DNA from: Adenophora triphylla var. japonica
Lineage: Eukaryota > Streptophyta > Magnoliopsida > Asterales > Campanulaceae
Length of the DNA: 64,000 bases
Reading direction: 5' to 3'
Assembly: GCA_022495995.1 (NCBI GenBank)
Contig: JAFEMH010002335.1
Span: 1-64,000 of the forward strand
In this document: positions 31,464-42,077 of the stretch, piece after piece
How the letters are laid out: the number at the start of each line of letters is the position of its first letter
Numbering within the stretch: position 1 is the first letter of the stretch
Made by a program: the position numbers and the translations under genes
The notes under the pieces: model-generated
Seen by the model: the letters and a program-made list of their open reading frames with translations, nothing else
Told to the model about the DNA's origin: nothing
Database searches by the model: none

Positions 31464-33230
31464 TTGTCCAGCTCCCGAGTGTACACCGACAAAGAAAGAC
31501 CAACGCCAGTTTGGCGCTCGCACTCAATCAACATGCTGACTGGGGATGGCAACCGCCACAAACGGCCTCAATATAACCCAGGGGCTTCAGCAAAGGTACT
31601 ACCTCGCAAGAAAAAGGCACGAAGTGACTGGCTTGATGACTCTCTATCTCGAGACAAGGACCAAATCTATGATCCCCACCTATATGGTAGCATGATCACC
31701 TTCTGCGACGAAGATTTGCCAAGAGATGTCTCCAAGCACAATGAAGCCTTGTACATCACTATTCGGCTCAACACCGTATCACTCCCGGGGGTATTGGTGG
31801 ACAATGGATCAGCCGTTAATGTCCTTCCCCTCAGCATGATGCGGGCCCTACGCATCAATGAAAGGCACATGATCCCATCTACCCGGTCAATCAAGGCATA
31901 TGATGGCACGTCTCGTCCCATCTTGGGGACGGTGGTTCTGGAACTCTGGTACGAGACCCAAATGGTGCCGACAAAATTCCATGTAATGGACATCCCATCC
32001 GAATTCACAGCTCTGTTGGGGCGCCCTTGGTTACACCACATGAAAGCCATAGCCTCCACTCTTCATCAATGTGTCAAGTTCATTAACCGGCAAGGGGACC
32101 TTGAAGTCATTAGGGGCGACAGTTTCCTCATAGGGAACGAAGCCGAGACCGTCACCAAGCATGCTCTTAGCCAGACACCGGGGCTACCTCCTCCGAATCG
32201 ACCAAGGGACTATCGGGGCAAGTCTCATCAGAATCCCCCAGAATCCGGTGATGCCAACTATGTCAACGAACTCAAGCGGGCAGACCCTGAAGCAGTTCGA
32301 TTCATCAAGATCAATTGCCATTTCCAACATTTGGAGGAAGAATGGAAAGAAACACTGAACACCGCCATGGTACGAGCGCACAAACCTCCAGTCTCCAATC
32401 AGAGATTTGTCAGCATTCTTCAAACCCGTTCTCTGGCCTCGCCAAGCGAAGAGATTTTCATGATAAAAGTCGACAAGCACCGGCAGACTCGACTCGAGTG
32501 TATGAACATCGTATGGGACGTCCTCCTCGAAGAACTACCCGCTAAGCCTTTCCGCTCAAGCATGGGACATGAGATTTTTCCAGCAGCACATCGAGACGCA
32601 ATGCGTCCTTACATCTGGATTGAGCGGTCAGATTGTGACGAGTTAGAATTCCCCAGAATTGAGGATGCGGCAGATCCGCAAGAAGATCCCTACATTCATA
32701 TGCTCAGTTTTCAGGCGCCGGACACAATTGATTCTGGTTCAGACAAAGAGATGATAGCAATGACTGAGGAAGGAGGACAGAAACAAGATAACCCCCGAGT
32801 CATGAGGTCACTGACAGCAATGCCGCTAAAGAATTGGGAAACTCTCTCAGGCCCGTCCGCGACCAAAGAAGAAATGATCACCAAGCTTGGATTGGTCCCC
32901 CGTCCCTTTGTGTCAACCTTTGTAAAGTCCCCTGAGTCTCTCATTGTTGAGTTCGAGTCTTCCGAGTCATCCGATGGCCTCACGCCTGAAGACCACGAAA
33001 TTGTAGCCAGTACTGTATTCCCTTTTATTCTCAATGAAATGACGAACCTTTCTGAGTATCCCTTGATTGCCACTTTAACTAATGATGAATTAACTAATAA
33101 TATAAAAACAGTTAATAACGATTCACTAGATGAAGAAGCAGACACATTAAATGAACAATATATCAAAGAAATCTTTAAGCGGGTTGTCAGGAAGAGGAAA
33201 ATCGAGCCCAAGCTGCCGAAGAGATTTTGA
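31464..33230 (+). CDS. Aspartic protease and pol linker of B (588 codons open)
   Basis: This is an open frame within the gag-pol polyprotein; the first codon is TTG and no true start is implied. Retropepsin active site VLVDNGSAVNVLP has Asp at about residue 113, with DNGS in place of the common DSG/DTG. FHVMDIPSEFTALLGRPWLH follows. Then comes a long linker of unknown role (TRLECMNIVWDVL, YIHMLSFQAPD, SLTAMPLKNWETL). A and C carry an extra block of about 3.6 kb inside this linker, between MLSF and MIAM. The protease would cleave Gag-Pol during particle maturation. The frame differs from the gag remnant upstream. Confidence 0.85.
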   Translation: MSSSRVYTDKERPTPVWRSHSINMLTGDGNRHKRPQYNPGASAKVLPRKKKARSDWLDDSLSRDKDQIYDPHLYGSMITFCDEDLPRDVSKHNEALYITIRLNTVSLPGVLVDNGSAVNVLPLSMMRALRINERHMIPSTRSIKAYDGTSRPILGTVVLELWYETQMVPTKFHVMDIPSEFTALLGRPWLHHMKAIASTLHQCVKFINRQGDLEVIRGDSFLIGNEAETVTKHALSQTPGLPPPNRPRDYRGKSHQNPPESGDANYVNELKRADPEAVRFIKINCHFQHLEEEWKETLNTAMVRAHKPPVSNQRFVSILQTRSLASPSEEIFMIKVDKHRQTRLECMNIVWDVLLEELPAKPFRSSMGHEIFPAAHRDAMRPYIWIERSDCDELEFPRIEDAADPQEDPYIHMLSFQAPDTIDSGSDKEMIAMTEEGGQKQDNPRVMRSLTAMPLKNWETLSGPSATKEEMITKLGLVPRPFVSTFVKSPESLIVEFESSESSDGLTPEDHEIVASTVFPFILNEMTNLSEYPLIATLTNDELTNNIKTVNNDSLDEEADTLNEQYIKEIFKRVVRKRKIEPKLPKRF

Positions 33231-34118
33231 CGAGTGTGAATTTGGGAACTGCGGAAGAGCCTAAAGAGACGCAGATTGGTAGTTTCTTCGAAGGGACTGA
33301 AAGGGATGCCCTAATTGAGTTACTAAAAGAATTCGTGGATGTGTTCGCATGGTCCTATAAAGATATGCCAGGCCTCGACCCTTCCATAGTTGAACACCGA
33401 ATACCGCTCGACCCAGAAGTTAAGCCTGTAAAGCGAAACTAAGAAGAATTAAGCCGAATGGTCCCTACAAGTAAAGGAGGAGATAGAAAAGATGCTCGGG
33501 CGGGGTTCATCGGGGTCATTGAGTATCCTACATGGCTTTCCAACATAGTAACGGTGACCAAAGCCAACGGAAAGATCCGATCTTTGCGTAGACTTCAGAG
33601 ATCTGAACAAAGCTAGTCCAAAGGACGATTTCCCCCTGCCAAACATCGACATCCTGGTGGATTCCACATCCCACCATGAAGTTAAATCCTTCATCGACGG
33701 CTTTGCCGGTTACAACCAAATCAAAATGGCAGAAGAGGATCAAGCCAAAACAACCTTCACGACCCCTTGGGGCACGTGCGCTACACGGTCATGCCGTTCG
33801 GACTAAAGAATGCTTTGGGGCTACGTACCGGAGGGCGGCTACGGCTACTGTTCCATGATATGATCCACAAAGAAATTGAGGTCTATGTGGACGACATGAT
33901 AATACACTCTAGAGGATCAGATGGTCAGCACTTCGTCGATTTGAGAAAATTCTTCGGCCGCCTCCGAGACCACAACATGAGACTGAATCCAACCAAATGC
34001 ACCTTCGGTGTAAGACGAGGCAAGGTGCTAGAATATATGGTGACAGAACGGGGAATTGAAGTAGACCCCCAGAAAATCAAGGCCATAGCCGAAATGAAAC
34101 CACCAGGACAACGACGAA
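33227..34118 (+). pseudogene. Reverse transcriptase of B, frameshifted
   Basis: Pieces in different frames include LDPSIVEHRIPLDPEVKPVK (stop at 33440), PTWLSNIVTVTKANGK, VKSFIDGFAGYNQIKM, TVMPFGLKNALG and the catalytic IEVYVDDMIIHSR. Order and motifs are Ty3/gypsy RT. Stops and several one-base shifts between 33440 and 34110 destroy the reading frame. The last shift lies just before VKSFMGRLQYIS. Confidence 0.9.
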
Positions 34119-36518
34119 GTGAAATCCTTCATGGGAAGGCTGCAATACATAAGTCACTTTGTAAATCAGCTGACCTCGATTTGCGAGCCGATCTTCAAGT
34201 TGATGAAGAAAAATGCCTACACAAAATGGACTCCAGAATGCCAGCTCGCTTTTGAACAGATCAAGGCATACCTCGTGAATCCCCCGATTCTTTGCCCACC
34301 ACATCAGCAAAAGCCACTATTGCTATATCTAACTATCACGGATACAGCAATTGGGGCTATGCTAGCTCAACAGAAGAAAGATTCCAAGGTCGAAAACGCC
34401 ATCTATTTCGTAAGTAGAAAGCTTCAGGGAAGCGAACTCAATTACTCTGCTTGTGAAAAGACTTGCGTAGGTTTGGTCTGGGTAGTGGGAAAGTTGAAAC
34501 ACTACATGCAGTCTCACCCGATACATCTCGTCTCAAGGACAGACCCCATCAAATATCTGTTCGACAAGCCTTCCATCTCTATGTGGTTGGTAAAATGGTC
34601 GTTCTTTTTGGCTGAATATGACATCACTTACGTTTCAAGGAAATCCGTAAAAGGGCGTGTAATGGCAGAACATTTGGCTGATTTCCCAAGTGATGAGTCC
34701 CGAGGACCTGAACCTCAATTTACCGATGATGGAATCTTTGCTCTAGAAGGAGAAAACCGCTGGCAACTCTTCTTCGACGGGGCGTCAAACAAAAGGGGGA
34801 ACGGAATAGGAATGCTTCTGGTCGATCCTACTGACGAACACACCCCCATAGCAGTAAGGTTGAACTTCGAGGTCACCAACAACGCTGCTGAATATGAAGC
34901 TTGCATAGCCGGGTTGGAAGCCACCCTTGAAAGAAATATCAAGGAATTGGAGGTATATGGTGACTCTACTCTCATCATCAATCAGGTCTCTAACAAATGG
35001 AAGACCGTAGACCCGGGTCTGCAGAAATATCACACTTACATGGAAGAGCTAGTAACTCAATTCAAGGAGATCAGCTTTCATTACTTGCCCAGAGATCGCA
35101 ACAGATTTGCAGATGCTCTGGCGACACTAGCCTCCCTCGTTGAAATACCCGAAGGAAAGTCTGTCAAACTATTCAGAGTCGGGAGAAGAGAAAACCCCGC
35201 TTATTGCTTTGAAATCGAAGCGGAGGCCGAACCGGCCAGTGATCCCTGGTACACTCAGATCTATCAGTACCTGAAAAATGGCGAAGCTTCCTTCAAAAAT
35301 GAAGATGGGGAATATAAAGAAGGAATCAAAGCAAAGAGCCTCTCGGCCCTGAAGCGACTCGCCTCCCATTATGTTCTCTTGGGAAATATGCTATACAAGA
35401 AGCGTTATAAAGGCCCCCTCCTGCGATGTATCAGCAAACAAGAGGCTACGGAACTCATGAAAGAAATACATGGTGGTACCTGCGGCCCCCACATGAATGC
35501 TCGAGCCCTGATGCAAATCATACTGAGAATGAGGTACTTTTGGATCTCCATGGAAACCGACTGCATCCAGTTCGTCAAAAGCTACGACAAATGCCAGCGA
35601 TACTCAAATCTTAATCATTTGCCTCCTCACGAGTTATACTGCATGACAACCCCTTGGCCTTTCGTCACTTGGGGAATTGACGTCATAGGCAAAATCACAC
35701 CACCAGGCAGCAACGGCCACAAATTTGTCCTGGTGGCAGTGGACTATTTCACCAAATGGGTTGAAGCAAAATCCTACAAGGTCCTCAACTCAAGGAAAGT
35801 AGCCCTCTTCATCAAAGAAAACATCATATGCAGATACGGGTTGCCAGCCGAAATCATCTCAGATAATGGATCCCACTTCGAAGGGGAATGCGACAGGCTG
35901 CTGGCGGAATTCAGAATAACCCGTCACAAGTCATCTCCCTACAGGCCCCAAACCAACGGAGCCGTCGAGGCAGCAAACAAGACTCTGGAAAACATCATCC
36001 GGAAAATGGCTGTCCGAGGTCGAGATTGGCCCGAGAAGCTACACCTGGCACTCTGGGGCTACAGAACATCCGTCAGAACGGCAACCGGGGAAACACCATT
36101 TGCTCTCACCTACGAAATGGAAGCCGTACTCCCAATCGAGCTAGAAATCCCCTCACTCCGTGTGCTGTTGGAGAGTCAGATCAATGAGGTCGAATGGCTT
36201 CAAAGTCGCCATGATGAATTGGCCCTGCTAGATGAGCGACGATTGAAAGCAATGGAACATATCCGAGCTTACCAAGGGAGAATGGCCAGGGCCTTCGACA
36301 AGAAAGTAAAACATCGGGAGATTAGGGAAGGTGACCTCGTTTTAAAAGAAAAGCCCCCAGTCCACATCAACCCACTTGGCAAATGGGAGCCTGTCTGGGT
36401 CGGGCCATACATTGTCCAGAAGATCTTCTCCAGAGGAGCCATGCAACTTGCAGACCTTGACGGAAATCCCTTTGTACACCCAGTGAATGGTGACAAGCTG
36501 CACAGATACTACGCGTAA
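34119..36518 (+). CDS. RNase H, second RNase H and integrase of B (799 codons, intact)
   Basis: In order: the RT connection and first RNase H (residues about 1-170, with LSYSALEK-like NYSACEKTC); then a second RNase H with FFDGAS (Asp about 220), AEYEA (Glu about 258), YGDSTLI (Asp about 281) and RFADALA (Asp about 331). Integrase has an HHCC zinc region (HGGTCGPH... CIQFVKSYDKC, about 450-495) and catalytic Asp 521, Asp 581 and Glu 617 (a DD35E spacing). The C-terminus has GKWEPVWVGPY. A second RNase H is the hallmark of Tat-lineage elements. The frame lacks stops, but RT upstream is broken, so it could only be made as a separate product or is newly orphaned. Confidence 0.95.
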   Translation: MKSFMGRLQYISHFVNQLTSICEPIFKLMKKNAYTKWTPECQLAFEQIKAYLVNPPILCPPHQQKPLLLYLTITDTAIGAMLAQQKKDSKVENAIYFVSRKLQGSELNYSACEKTCVGLVWVVGKLKHYMQSHPIHLVSRTDPIKYLFDKPSISMWLVKWSFFLAEYDITYVSRKSVKGRVMAEHLADFPSDESRGPEPQFTDDGIFALEGENRWQLFFDGASNKRGNGIGMLLVDPTDEHTPIAVRLNFEVTNNAAEYEACIAGLEATLERNIKELEVYGDSTLIINQVSNKWKTVDPGLQKYHTYMEELVTQFKEISFHYLPRDRNRFADALATLASLVEIPEGKSVKLFRVGRRENPAYCFEIEAEAEPASDPWYTQIYQYLKNGEASFKNEDGEYKEGIKAKSLSALKRLASHYVLLGNMLYKKRYKGPLLRCISKQEATELMKEIHGGTCGPHMNARALMQIILRMRYFWISMETDCIQFVKSYDKCQRYSNLNHLPPHELYCMTTPWPFVTWGIDVIGKITPPGSNGHKFVLVAVDYFTKWVEAKSYKVLNSRKVALFIKENIICRYGLPAEIISDNGSHFEGECDRLLAEFRITRHKSSPYRPQTNGAVEAANKTLENIIRKMAVRGRDWPEKLHLALWGYRTSVRTATGETPFALTYEMEAVLPIELEIPSLRVLLESQINEVEWLQSRHDELALLDERRLKAMEHIRAYQGRMARAFDKKVKHREIREGDLVLKEKPPVHINPLGKWEPVWVGPYIVQKIFSRGAMQLADLDGNPFVHPVNGDKLHRYYA

Positions 36519-36549
36519 AAACACCGAGTCAAAAAAAAAGAAAAAATGA

Positions 36550-36621
36550 GTGCCAAAAGAGTAATACCCAACTAGGTTGAAAACCCGAAAAGGACGGCCT
36601 AGGCAAAAAACGGGGTTGCAC
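36550..36621 (+). other. Post-pol hairpin element (B)
   Basis: It starts 32 bases after the integrase stop. GTGCCAAAAGAGTAATACCCA, then CTAGGTTG (36572-36579) pairing with CGGCCTAG (36595-36602), then GCAAAAAACGGGGTTGCAC. Compared with E, paired positions differ but pairing is kept. Confidence 0.7.
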
Positions 36622-36702
36622 CAAAAAAAAAAAAAAAAAAAAAAAAAAAAACAAACAAAAAAAAAAAATAAACAAAAAAAAAAAAAAAACAAAAAAAAAA
36701 AA
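36622..36702 (+). repeat. A-rich tract after pol (B)
   Basis: About 80 bases, almost all A with scattered C and T. The phenylalanine-rich minus-strand frames across it are artefacts. Confidence 0.9.
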
Positions 36703-36710
36703 CCGGGTCA

Positions 36711-36757
36711 AACTACGGAGACCTGAGCCCTTTTGTCCGAAGGGAACGTAGGCAGCC
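36711..36757 (+). other. ACTACG...CGTAGG hairpin, post-pol variant (B)
   Basis: AACTACGGAGACCTGAG, inner stem CCCTT...AAGGG, then AACGTAGGCAGCC. It sits between pol and the DUF7745-like antisense gene, as in C. Confidence 0.65.
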
Positions 36758-36997
36758 GGAAACGGTTCGGTCTAAAGCACAAAAAAAAGTCATACTCTGA
36801 CATCAATATGATCAGACCATGAAAGCGTCTCGAAAAACTCTAAAGCAATTCACATATTCATTACATTTAAAAGCTTTTTGATGAGTCTAAGCCCGGTTCA
36901 TTCCTACTACTGGCAACCTGCTAAAAAAAAAACTAAGATACGTAATCAAACTAATGTGTCTGCTACAACAAGAAAGGGATACTCGGAAAACTCAGAA

Positions 36998-38503
36998 TCA
37001 CTCCAAGCCACTCGTACTGGCATCTCCCCTCTTCTTCCCCCTTCGGGTCTTCTTCCTCTGAACAGGAAAAATGTCGGTCTTCCTCCTACCAAGCTCTGGT
37101 ATAGGAACAGGATCTATCAAACCAGCCTCTGTCAGGGCCTTAGTAGCCCTAGCATCATCTCTCATCTCCTGTAGCCTAGCTGGTAGCATAGGAGCCCTCC
37201 TCTCCTGTCTCTTGACATAAGCCTCATAGTTAGTCACAACATCTCCGCTCCAGTCATGAGGGTTGGCCCTCGCCTCGGCCCTCCTCCTCTCCGAAACTGT
37301 CAGGTCCTCCGCACCCACAATGGCCTCACGCCGTCTCAAAATAGCCATCTGAGTCCCTCCTAAATGCCTCTCGTACCAATCCAGGTACCAAGTGGTCAAG
37401 AATGCAGGTCTCGGACGCCTGAGGATAACCCGAGGAGGAAAGACGTCATACCTCCATACTCGGGAAAGAAAGGAAAATACCGAAGGATCATCCATAGAAG
37501 CGGAAGCCACCACCCTAGTGGCTATATCATCAAAATCCTCCAAAGGAACCTGCTCCAAACCGAACTGTCTCAAAACCAAAGCCGGAATGTAGAAGCTGGA
37601 CTGAGAAAGCCCCGGAAGCATGACCACATGAGACCCGTCCTGAAGTACTCTGCGAGTCTCCACCCGCCAACAAGGCACTGACCATCTGATATCTTCTGTT
37701 CGGCGACCAGCCATCCAACGCTCCCATGAGCCCTGATCATCAAAATCTACAGCAACCCCTCTCCTGGCGAATGTCCAAGGCTTGATCATATCCGATGTTT
37801 CCCGAAGAACCCCCAGGCGTTCCATCAGCCACAAAGTCAAGAGGAACGGGCTGCCCCCGTGCATATACCGTCTCCCGGTAGCCAGCCTGTCGAGAGCATG
37901 AAAAGTCTCTCCCAAGATCAAAGGTACAACATCTCTGCCCAAGCGACAATGAACAACAATATCCAACAGAGACCGATGACAGATCCCAAAGGAATAAACC
38001 ATGAACAAGGTCCTGAACATGCAAAGTGCAAAGGCATCCCAATAGGCATCGTCAAGCAAGCCTAAGCCCCTAAATCTATCAGGAAGACCAGAAATATCAA
38101 AATGATCAGGATCACAGATCATACCTTGTGCTTCCTCCGGGGAAAGATGAAGAAGGTTGCACAACCTATCAACGAAAGAGGCCCCTCCGGGCAAAGGAAC
38201 CGCAATCTCTTCCACCTCCGGACCGCCAAGCAAAGCCCGGAATTCTTCAACGGTCGGAATGACCTCATTGTACGAAAGGCAAAAGACATGCCTTCTAGTA
38301 TCCCAAAATGATGAAGAAGCTCTCAAGAGGTCGTAGTCCGGAACCAATTCTTTGAGGGACCATAAGCACTTCACCTTGTACCTTTCTTCGAAAAATGACC
38401 TCCTCTCATGCATAATCTCCCGAGACCACTCTTTAAACTTGTTAAAAAATGACATTTGGGATTCTTGGAACAATTTTGATGGAGTTCTTCTAAGATTTTC
38501 CAT
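36998..38503 (-). CDS. Antisense DUF7745-like protein of B (501 aa, intact)
   Basis: Single uninterrupted exon from ATG 38503 (MENLRRTPSKLFQ). The motif FWDTRRHVFCLSYNEVIPT followed by VEEFRALLGGPE is characteristic of plant DUF7745-type proteins, a relative of the plant mobile domain found in many TE-linked ORFs. Later regions include FRTLFMVYSFGICHRSLLD and YLDWYERHLGGTQMAILRRR, and a basic C-terminus (RRKTDIFPVQRKKTRRGKKR) that could be a nuclear signal. It is convergent with pol: its stop lies about 480 bp from the integrase stop. C has a decayed homologue in the same place. Function is unknown. Confidence 0.8.
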   Translation of the reverse strand: MENLRRTPSKLFQESQMSFFNKFKEWSREIMHERRSFFEERYKVKCLWSLKELVPDYDLLRASSSFWDTRRHVFCLSYNEVIPTVEEFRALLGGPEVEEIAVPLPGGASFVDRLCNLLHLSPEEAQGMICDPDHFDISGLPDRFRGLGLLDDAYWDAFALCMFRTLFMVYSFGICHRSLLDIVVHCRLGRDVVPLILGETFHALDRLATGRRYMHGGSPFLLTLWLMERLGVLRETSDMIKPWTFARRGVAVDFDDQGSWERWMAGRRTEDIRWSVPCWRVETRRVLQDGSHVVMLPGLSQSSFYIPALVLRQFGLEQVPLEDFDDIATRVVASASMDDPSVFSFLSRVWRYDVFPPRVILRRPRPAFLTTWYLDWYERHLGGTQMAILRRREAIVGAEDLTVSERRRAEARANPHDWSGDVVTNYEAYVKRQERRAPMLPARLQEMRDDARATKALTEAGLIDPVPIPELGRRKTDIFPVQRKKTRRGKKRGDASTSGLE

Positions 38504-38596
38504 GGCTTCTCTCTTCTCTCTCCCTAAATTCCAGTTTGAACTGAAGAAGATGAATTTTCAGGTGACATTTATGCCCCAAACTAGATCCAACCACCA

Positions 38597-38639
38597 GAAT
38601 AAATGAACCCTGACAGATGTCATCTCCATCCGCGTGGAT
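38597..38639 (-). promoter_or_regulatory. Promoter of DUF7745-like gene (B)
   Basis: On the minus strand TATCCACGCGGATGG (palindromic core ATCCACGCGGAT, 38628-38639) lies about 23 bases before a TATA-like TCATTTATTC (38597-38606), which is about 95 bases before the ATG. CCGCGCGGATGG in the B LTR promoter is nearly the same. Confidence 0.55.
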
Positions 38640-38959
38640 AGTATTGTTACCAAAAAAAATTTTTGCTGCAGTTTAAACTGCTGCACCACAGAGGAATATT
38701 TTGTCTCAGCCAAAGCCTGTCCAAACCAGTCCATACACCAAACATCTACACCCTTGCCAAAAAACCGAGGCTCATGCAACATTGCATTCATACAGCATTG
38801 CATTCAAAAAAAAAAAAATAAAATAACAATAATCCTAGATTATTACATTCCAAAAAAAAAAGAAAGAGAAAAGCAAAGAAAAAAAATATGCATGGAAATA
38901 AAATGTATCTTTCTGAATAGGTACAATCATAATCTCAGATAATCAATCTCAGAAATCAG

Positions 38960-41945
38960 TCAATCGGAATCCTCGGTGGCCGGCGCCTTCCCCCGATCCC
39001 TCTTACGGCTCGGGCCCGCCTCCTCAGTAGCCATGAAGATCTCAGGCTCAGAATCATCATCCTCGTCTCCGGAGGAAGGCTCGTCAGGACCAACCGGCAC
39101 GCTCTGATAGGGCAAGCCAAGATCCGCAAAGAAATCATATCCGAAGGTGAATGCGTCGGACTCCTGGACGTGCGAAGAAGATCCACCGTGATGCCAGACA
39201 TGCCCCTGCCCGTACGGATCTCCGAGAATGACGTGATCCGAAGGTAGTACCACGCGAGGATCTATGAGAGGAGAAAGAGGAGTCTCGGAAGAACGCTCAG
39301 AAGGCTCAGGGGAAGTCTCCCGCCTGACAGGCGCCGGCTGTGGCCGCCTCGCTCTAGCCTGAGGGGCTCCACAAGCCACCATCCTCCTGATGAATCTCTT
39401 AGCCCCGATCACCTGCTTCGTCAGCTTCTCCACGACCACCTCTGGAAACTGCACGGGAGCAAAAGCGTCAGAAATAATGACAGGAAAGAAAGGAAAAGAC
39501 AGAAGCAAAAAAAAAGAGGTGGGAAGGAGAGGCCATACCTTCATACCCGGACGAGGCCGGAAAGCTCGTGGAAGCCGCTCAGGCTGGGGAATCTGCACCC
39601 TCAATCTAACCCCATCCTGGACATATGAAAAGTCCGTCCAAGGGTACCGCAGGATCCCTAATCCCTCTCTATCAAGAACCTGGGGCATCCTCAGCCTCCT
39701 CAAGACAAATACCGGATACTGCTCAATCGCCACAAATGCCGAGAAGTGCTGGCCACCTCGGTAATCGCCCCAGGTCTCCGACCTCTCGCTCGGATGCATC
39801 ATGTCGGCGGGAGGCTCCACCGGTGTCATCAAAGGCGAATTCACGCCATGCTGGCGCGTCACTCTCTCCCCCAGATAATACACGTCGCAAGTCAAGCCCC
39901 TCAAAATCCTCCGCTGCACGGTCCATACCTCACCTCGCCTACGCCACATCGAAACGATCCTGTGGATAGAATATCATCCCCTCATCCGTCTCGGCCCCGT
40001 CAAAGGCAAAGGCCACCTCGTATCTGAGGGTCGTGCGCCCTCTAGAACCTTTCTTCTCCCGGGCATACTTGGACCAGGAACGCATGGCTGGATACGCCCC
40101 GACGTACTCCGCCGGCTGTCGCCACATCGTGACGTGAAAGAACTCTAGAGCCCATACCTGCGAAAGGTAAAAATCAAATCAATTAAGTACGAAAAAGAAT
40201 ACGTGCTTAAAGAAAAGAGGGAAAGCAAAAGGAAAGCTTATACCTCCAGAGGGAACTCGAAGCATGTCAAGGAACTGACAGCCTTCCGGCTATACCGATC
40301 TAGAGCGAAATAGAGCTCTGCCAGCCCTGCCTCTCCCCAAGAGACCTCTACGACCATCCTCACATCCTCCAGGGACCGCAGCAAAGCAAAAACAGTCGTC
40401 CCCTCGGCGTGTCCAAAAAGGGTGCTCGAAAAAGAAAACCATAGAAAAGCCCTGGCAATCTGCTCAGCGCCTATCCTCTCATCCCCAGCCTCATAGCTCC
40501 CAATGCTCTCCACAATCTTTCCCTCGACCACAGCGTACTCCATACCCATCCCCTTTTTGGGAATAGGGGAAAATCCCAGAAGGGCCTGCAGATCTAGATC
40601 GCTGTATCCGTCTCTCCACTCAATGCTCCGTCCGTTAAAGGACAAGCCCGTAATCGCAGCATAATCAGAAGGCATAACCGTCGCCTCGCCCCAGAAGAAG
40701 TGGAATGTGTGGGTCACGTCCCACCAGTGCTGTGCCAAAGCGAAGATCAGACCCTTACTCTTGGGAAACTTGACCAACCCCCTCAAGCACTCGATGAACT
40801 CGTACAAGCCAGTCTCAATGACGATCTGTCTAGGGCTCATCATCGCTCCTCTGCCCATATCTGGAAGCCGGTCCCATAGACCAATCACAGACTCCACTGA
40901 TCCTCGAGTCTTCATCTTGTTCAGCTGCTCCGTCACGAAATTGTTTCCACCCTGCAACAAAAAAAAAGAGAGGAAAACAAAAATGTCAAAAGTGTCAAAA
41001 TTTTGCATTCAAAAAAAAAAGGAGAGAGCATACACATGCATCATAAAATTTTGAAGAAAATTCGGCAAAGATAACAAAGATGCAATGAACCTAGCCCCAT
41101 TTTTCTCGCACAAAAGAAGACAGTTTTCAGCAAATCCCAATCAACATTCATTCATACATGAAGAAAAAATTCATACAAGGAGTCAACGGAAGCAGAAACT
41201 CCGTCCCATTTTCATAAAATAACATGCATACATTCATTCGACGGAAGTGAAAACTCCGTCCCATTTTCATAAAGTAACATGCATACATATCATTCATGGA
41301 ATCATCATCTCATTGCAAAAAAAAAGAAAAAAATCCTACGTTTACAAAAAAAAAGAGCATGCACACATTCATGTCAACATTGCAACAAAAAAAGAAGTCC
41401 GTCCCAAATTCGGGAAATTTTTCATCATAGTCTCATATTTCAAAAAAAAAATTTGGCAAAAATGCCCATTCTTTTTTTTAAACAAAATGCATTACATCAA
41501 AATCAAGATTCAAAGTCAAAAACACAAATTTTTCAAATTTAATTACAATTTTCTGACAAAATTTTTTTTTTGGCAAAAATGCCCATTCCTTTTTCAAACA
41601 AAATGCACATTTGGGTTACCCACAAACTCATTACAACATGCAAAGCATCAAGATCAAATTTCAAGCCCAAGAACATTGATTTTCGGATTTTCAAAAAAAA
41701 AATTCAAAAAAAAAAAATCACAAAAAATCTATTTCAAGCAAGAAATCAACAAAAAAGTGAAGAGATTCGAAGCATACCATTCGGAGACTCGGATCAGTGG
41801 CCCAATGTTGCCACGCATCGGGGTAGTGCTCCTCCGCAATCGATTGCGAAAGAGTGTAATGCCTCCTCATTCGAACAAGCTCCAATCGCCTCTCCGCTAC
41901 CGGACCGCGTCCTTGACCATGGATAGCAGCTTCCCCATGTTCCAT
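38960..41945 (-). CDS. Antisense PMD (MAIN/MAIL-like) gene of B, four exons, one frameshift
   Basis: Exon 1 is 41945-41778 (MEHGEAAIHGQGRG), exon 2 40953-40244, exon 3 40157-39539, exon 4 39448-38960. Introns have GT...AG ends and are phase 0: 41777-40954, 40243-40158 and 39538-39449. The PMD core is in exon 2: SPRQIVIETGLYEFI, WWDVTHTFHFFWGEAT, YAAITGLSFNGR and VSWGEAGLAELYFALDRYSR. Exon 3 has VYYLGERVTRQHG and DYRGGQHFSAF. Exon 4 ends in an acidic and then basic tail (SSGDEDDDSEPE). A one-base frameshift lies near 39950. Known PMD proteins act in the plant nucleus in gene expression and TE silencing; whether this copy does is unknown. It is antisense to B. Confidence 0.8.
40954..41777 (-). 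repeat. Low-complexity and repeated sequence in PMD intron 1 (B)
   Basis: Two copies of a unit of about 56 bp (AAACTCCGTCCCATTTTCAT, AACATGCATACATTC) at about 41180-41285, and two copies of GGCAAAAATGCCCATTC at 41454 and 41572, among A-rich runs. Lysine-rich plus-strand frames here are artefacts. Confidence 0.7.
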
Positions 41946-42077
41946 TGCTCGAAAAATCAAAGAAAACGGAAGATTTTCGAAGCTTTTCTTGGCCAACAAT
42001 GGCTTCCCCTCGGTTTCTCTCTCTTCTCTCTCGTAAACTGAAAAGAAATTGTGAGGAAGAAGGAGAAGGGCGGCGGC

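Noticed and set aside
36342..36711. Phenylalanine-rich minus-strand ORFs
   Set aside because: They read the A-rich tract after pol and the antisense of integrase.
41247..42041. 264-codon plus-strand ORF, lysine-rich
   Set aside because: It covers A-rich intron 1 and the antisense of exon 1 of the B PMD gene.
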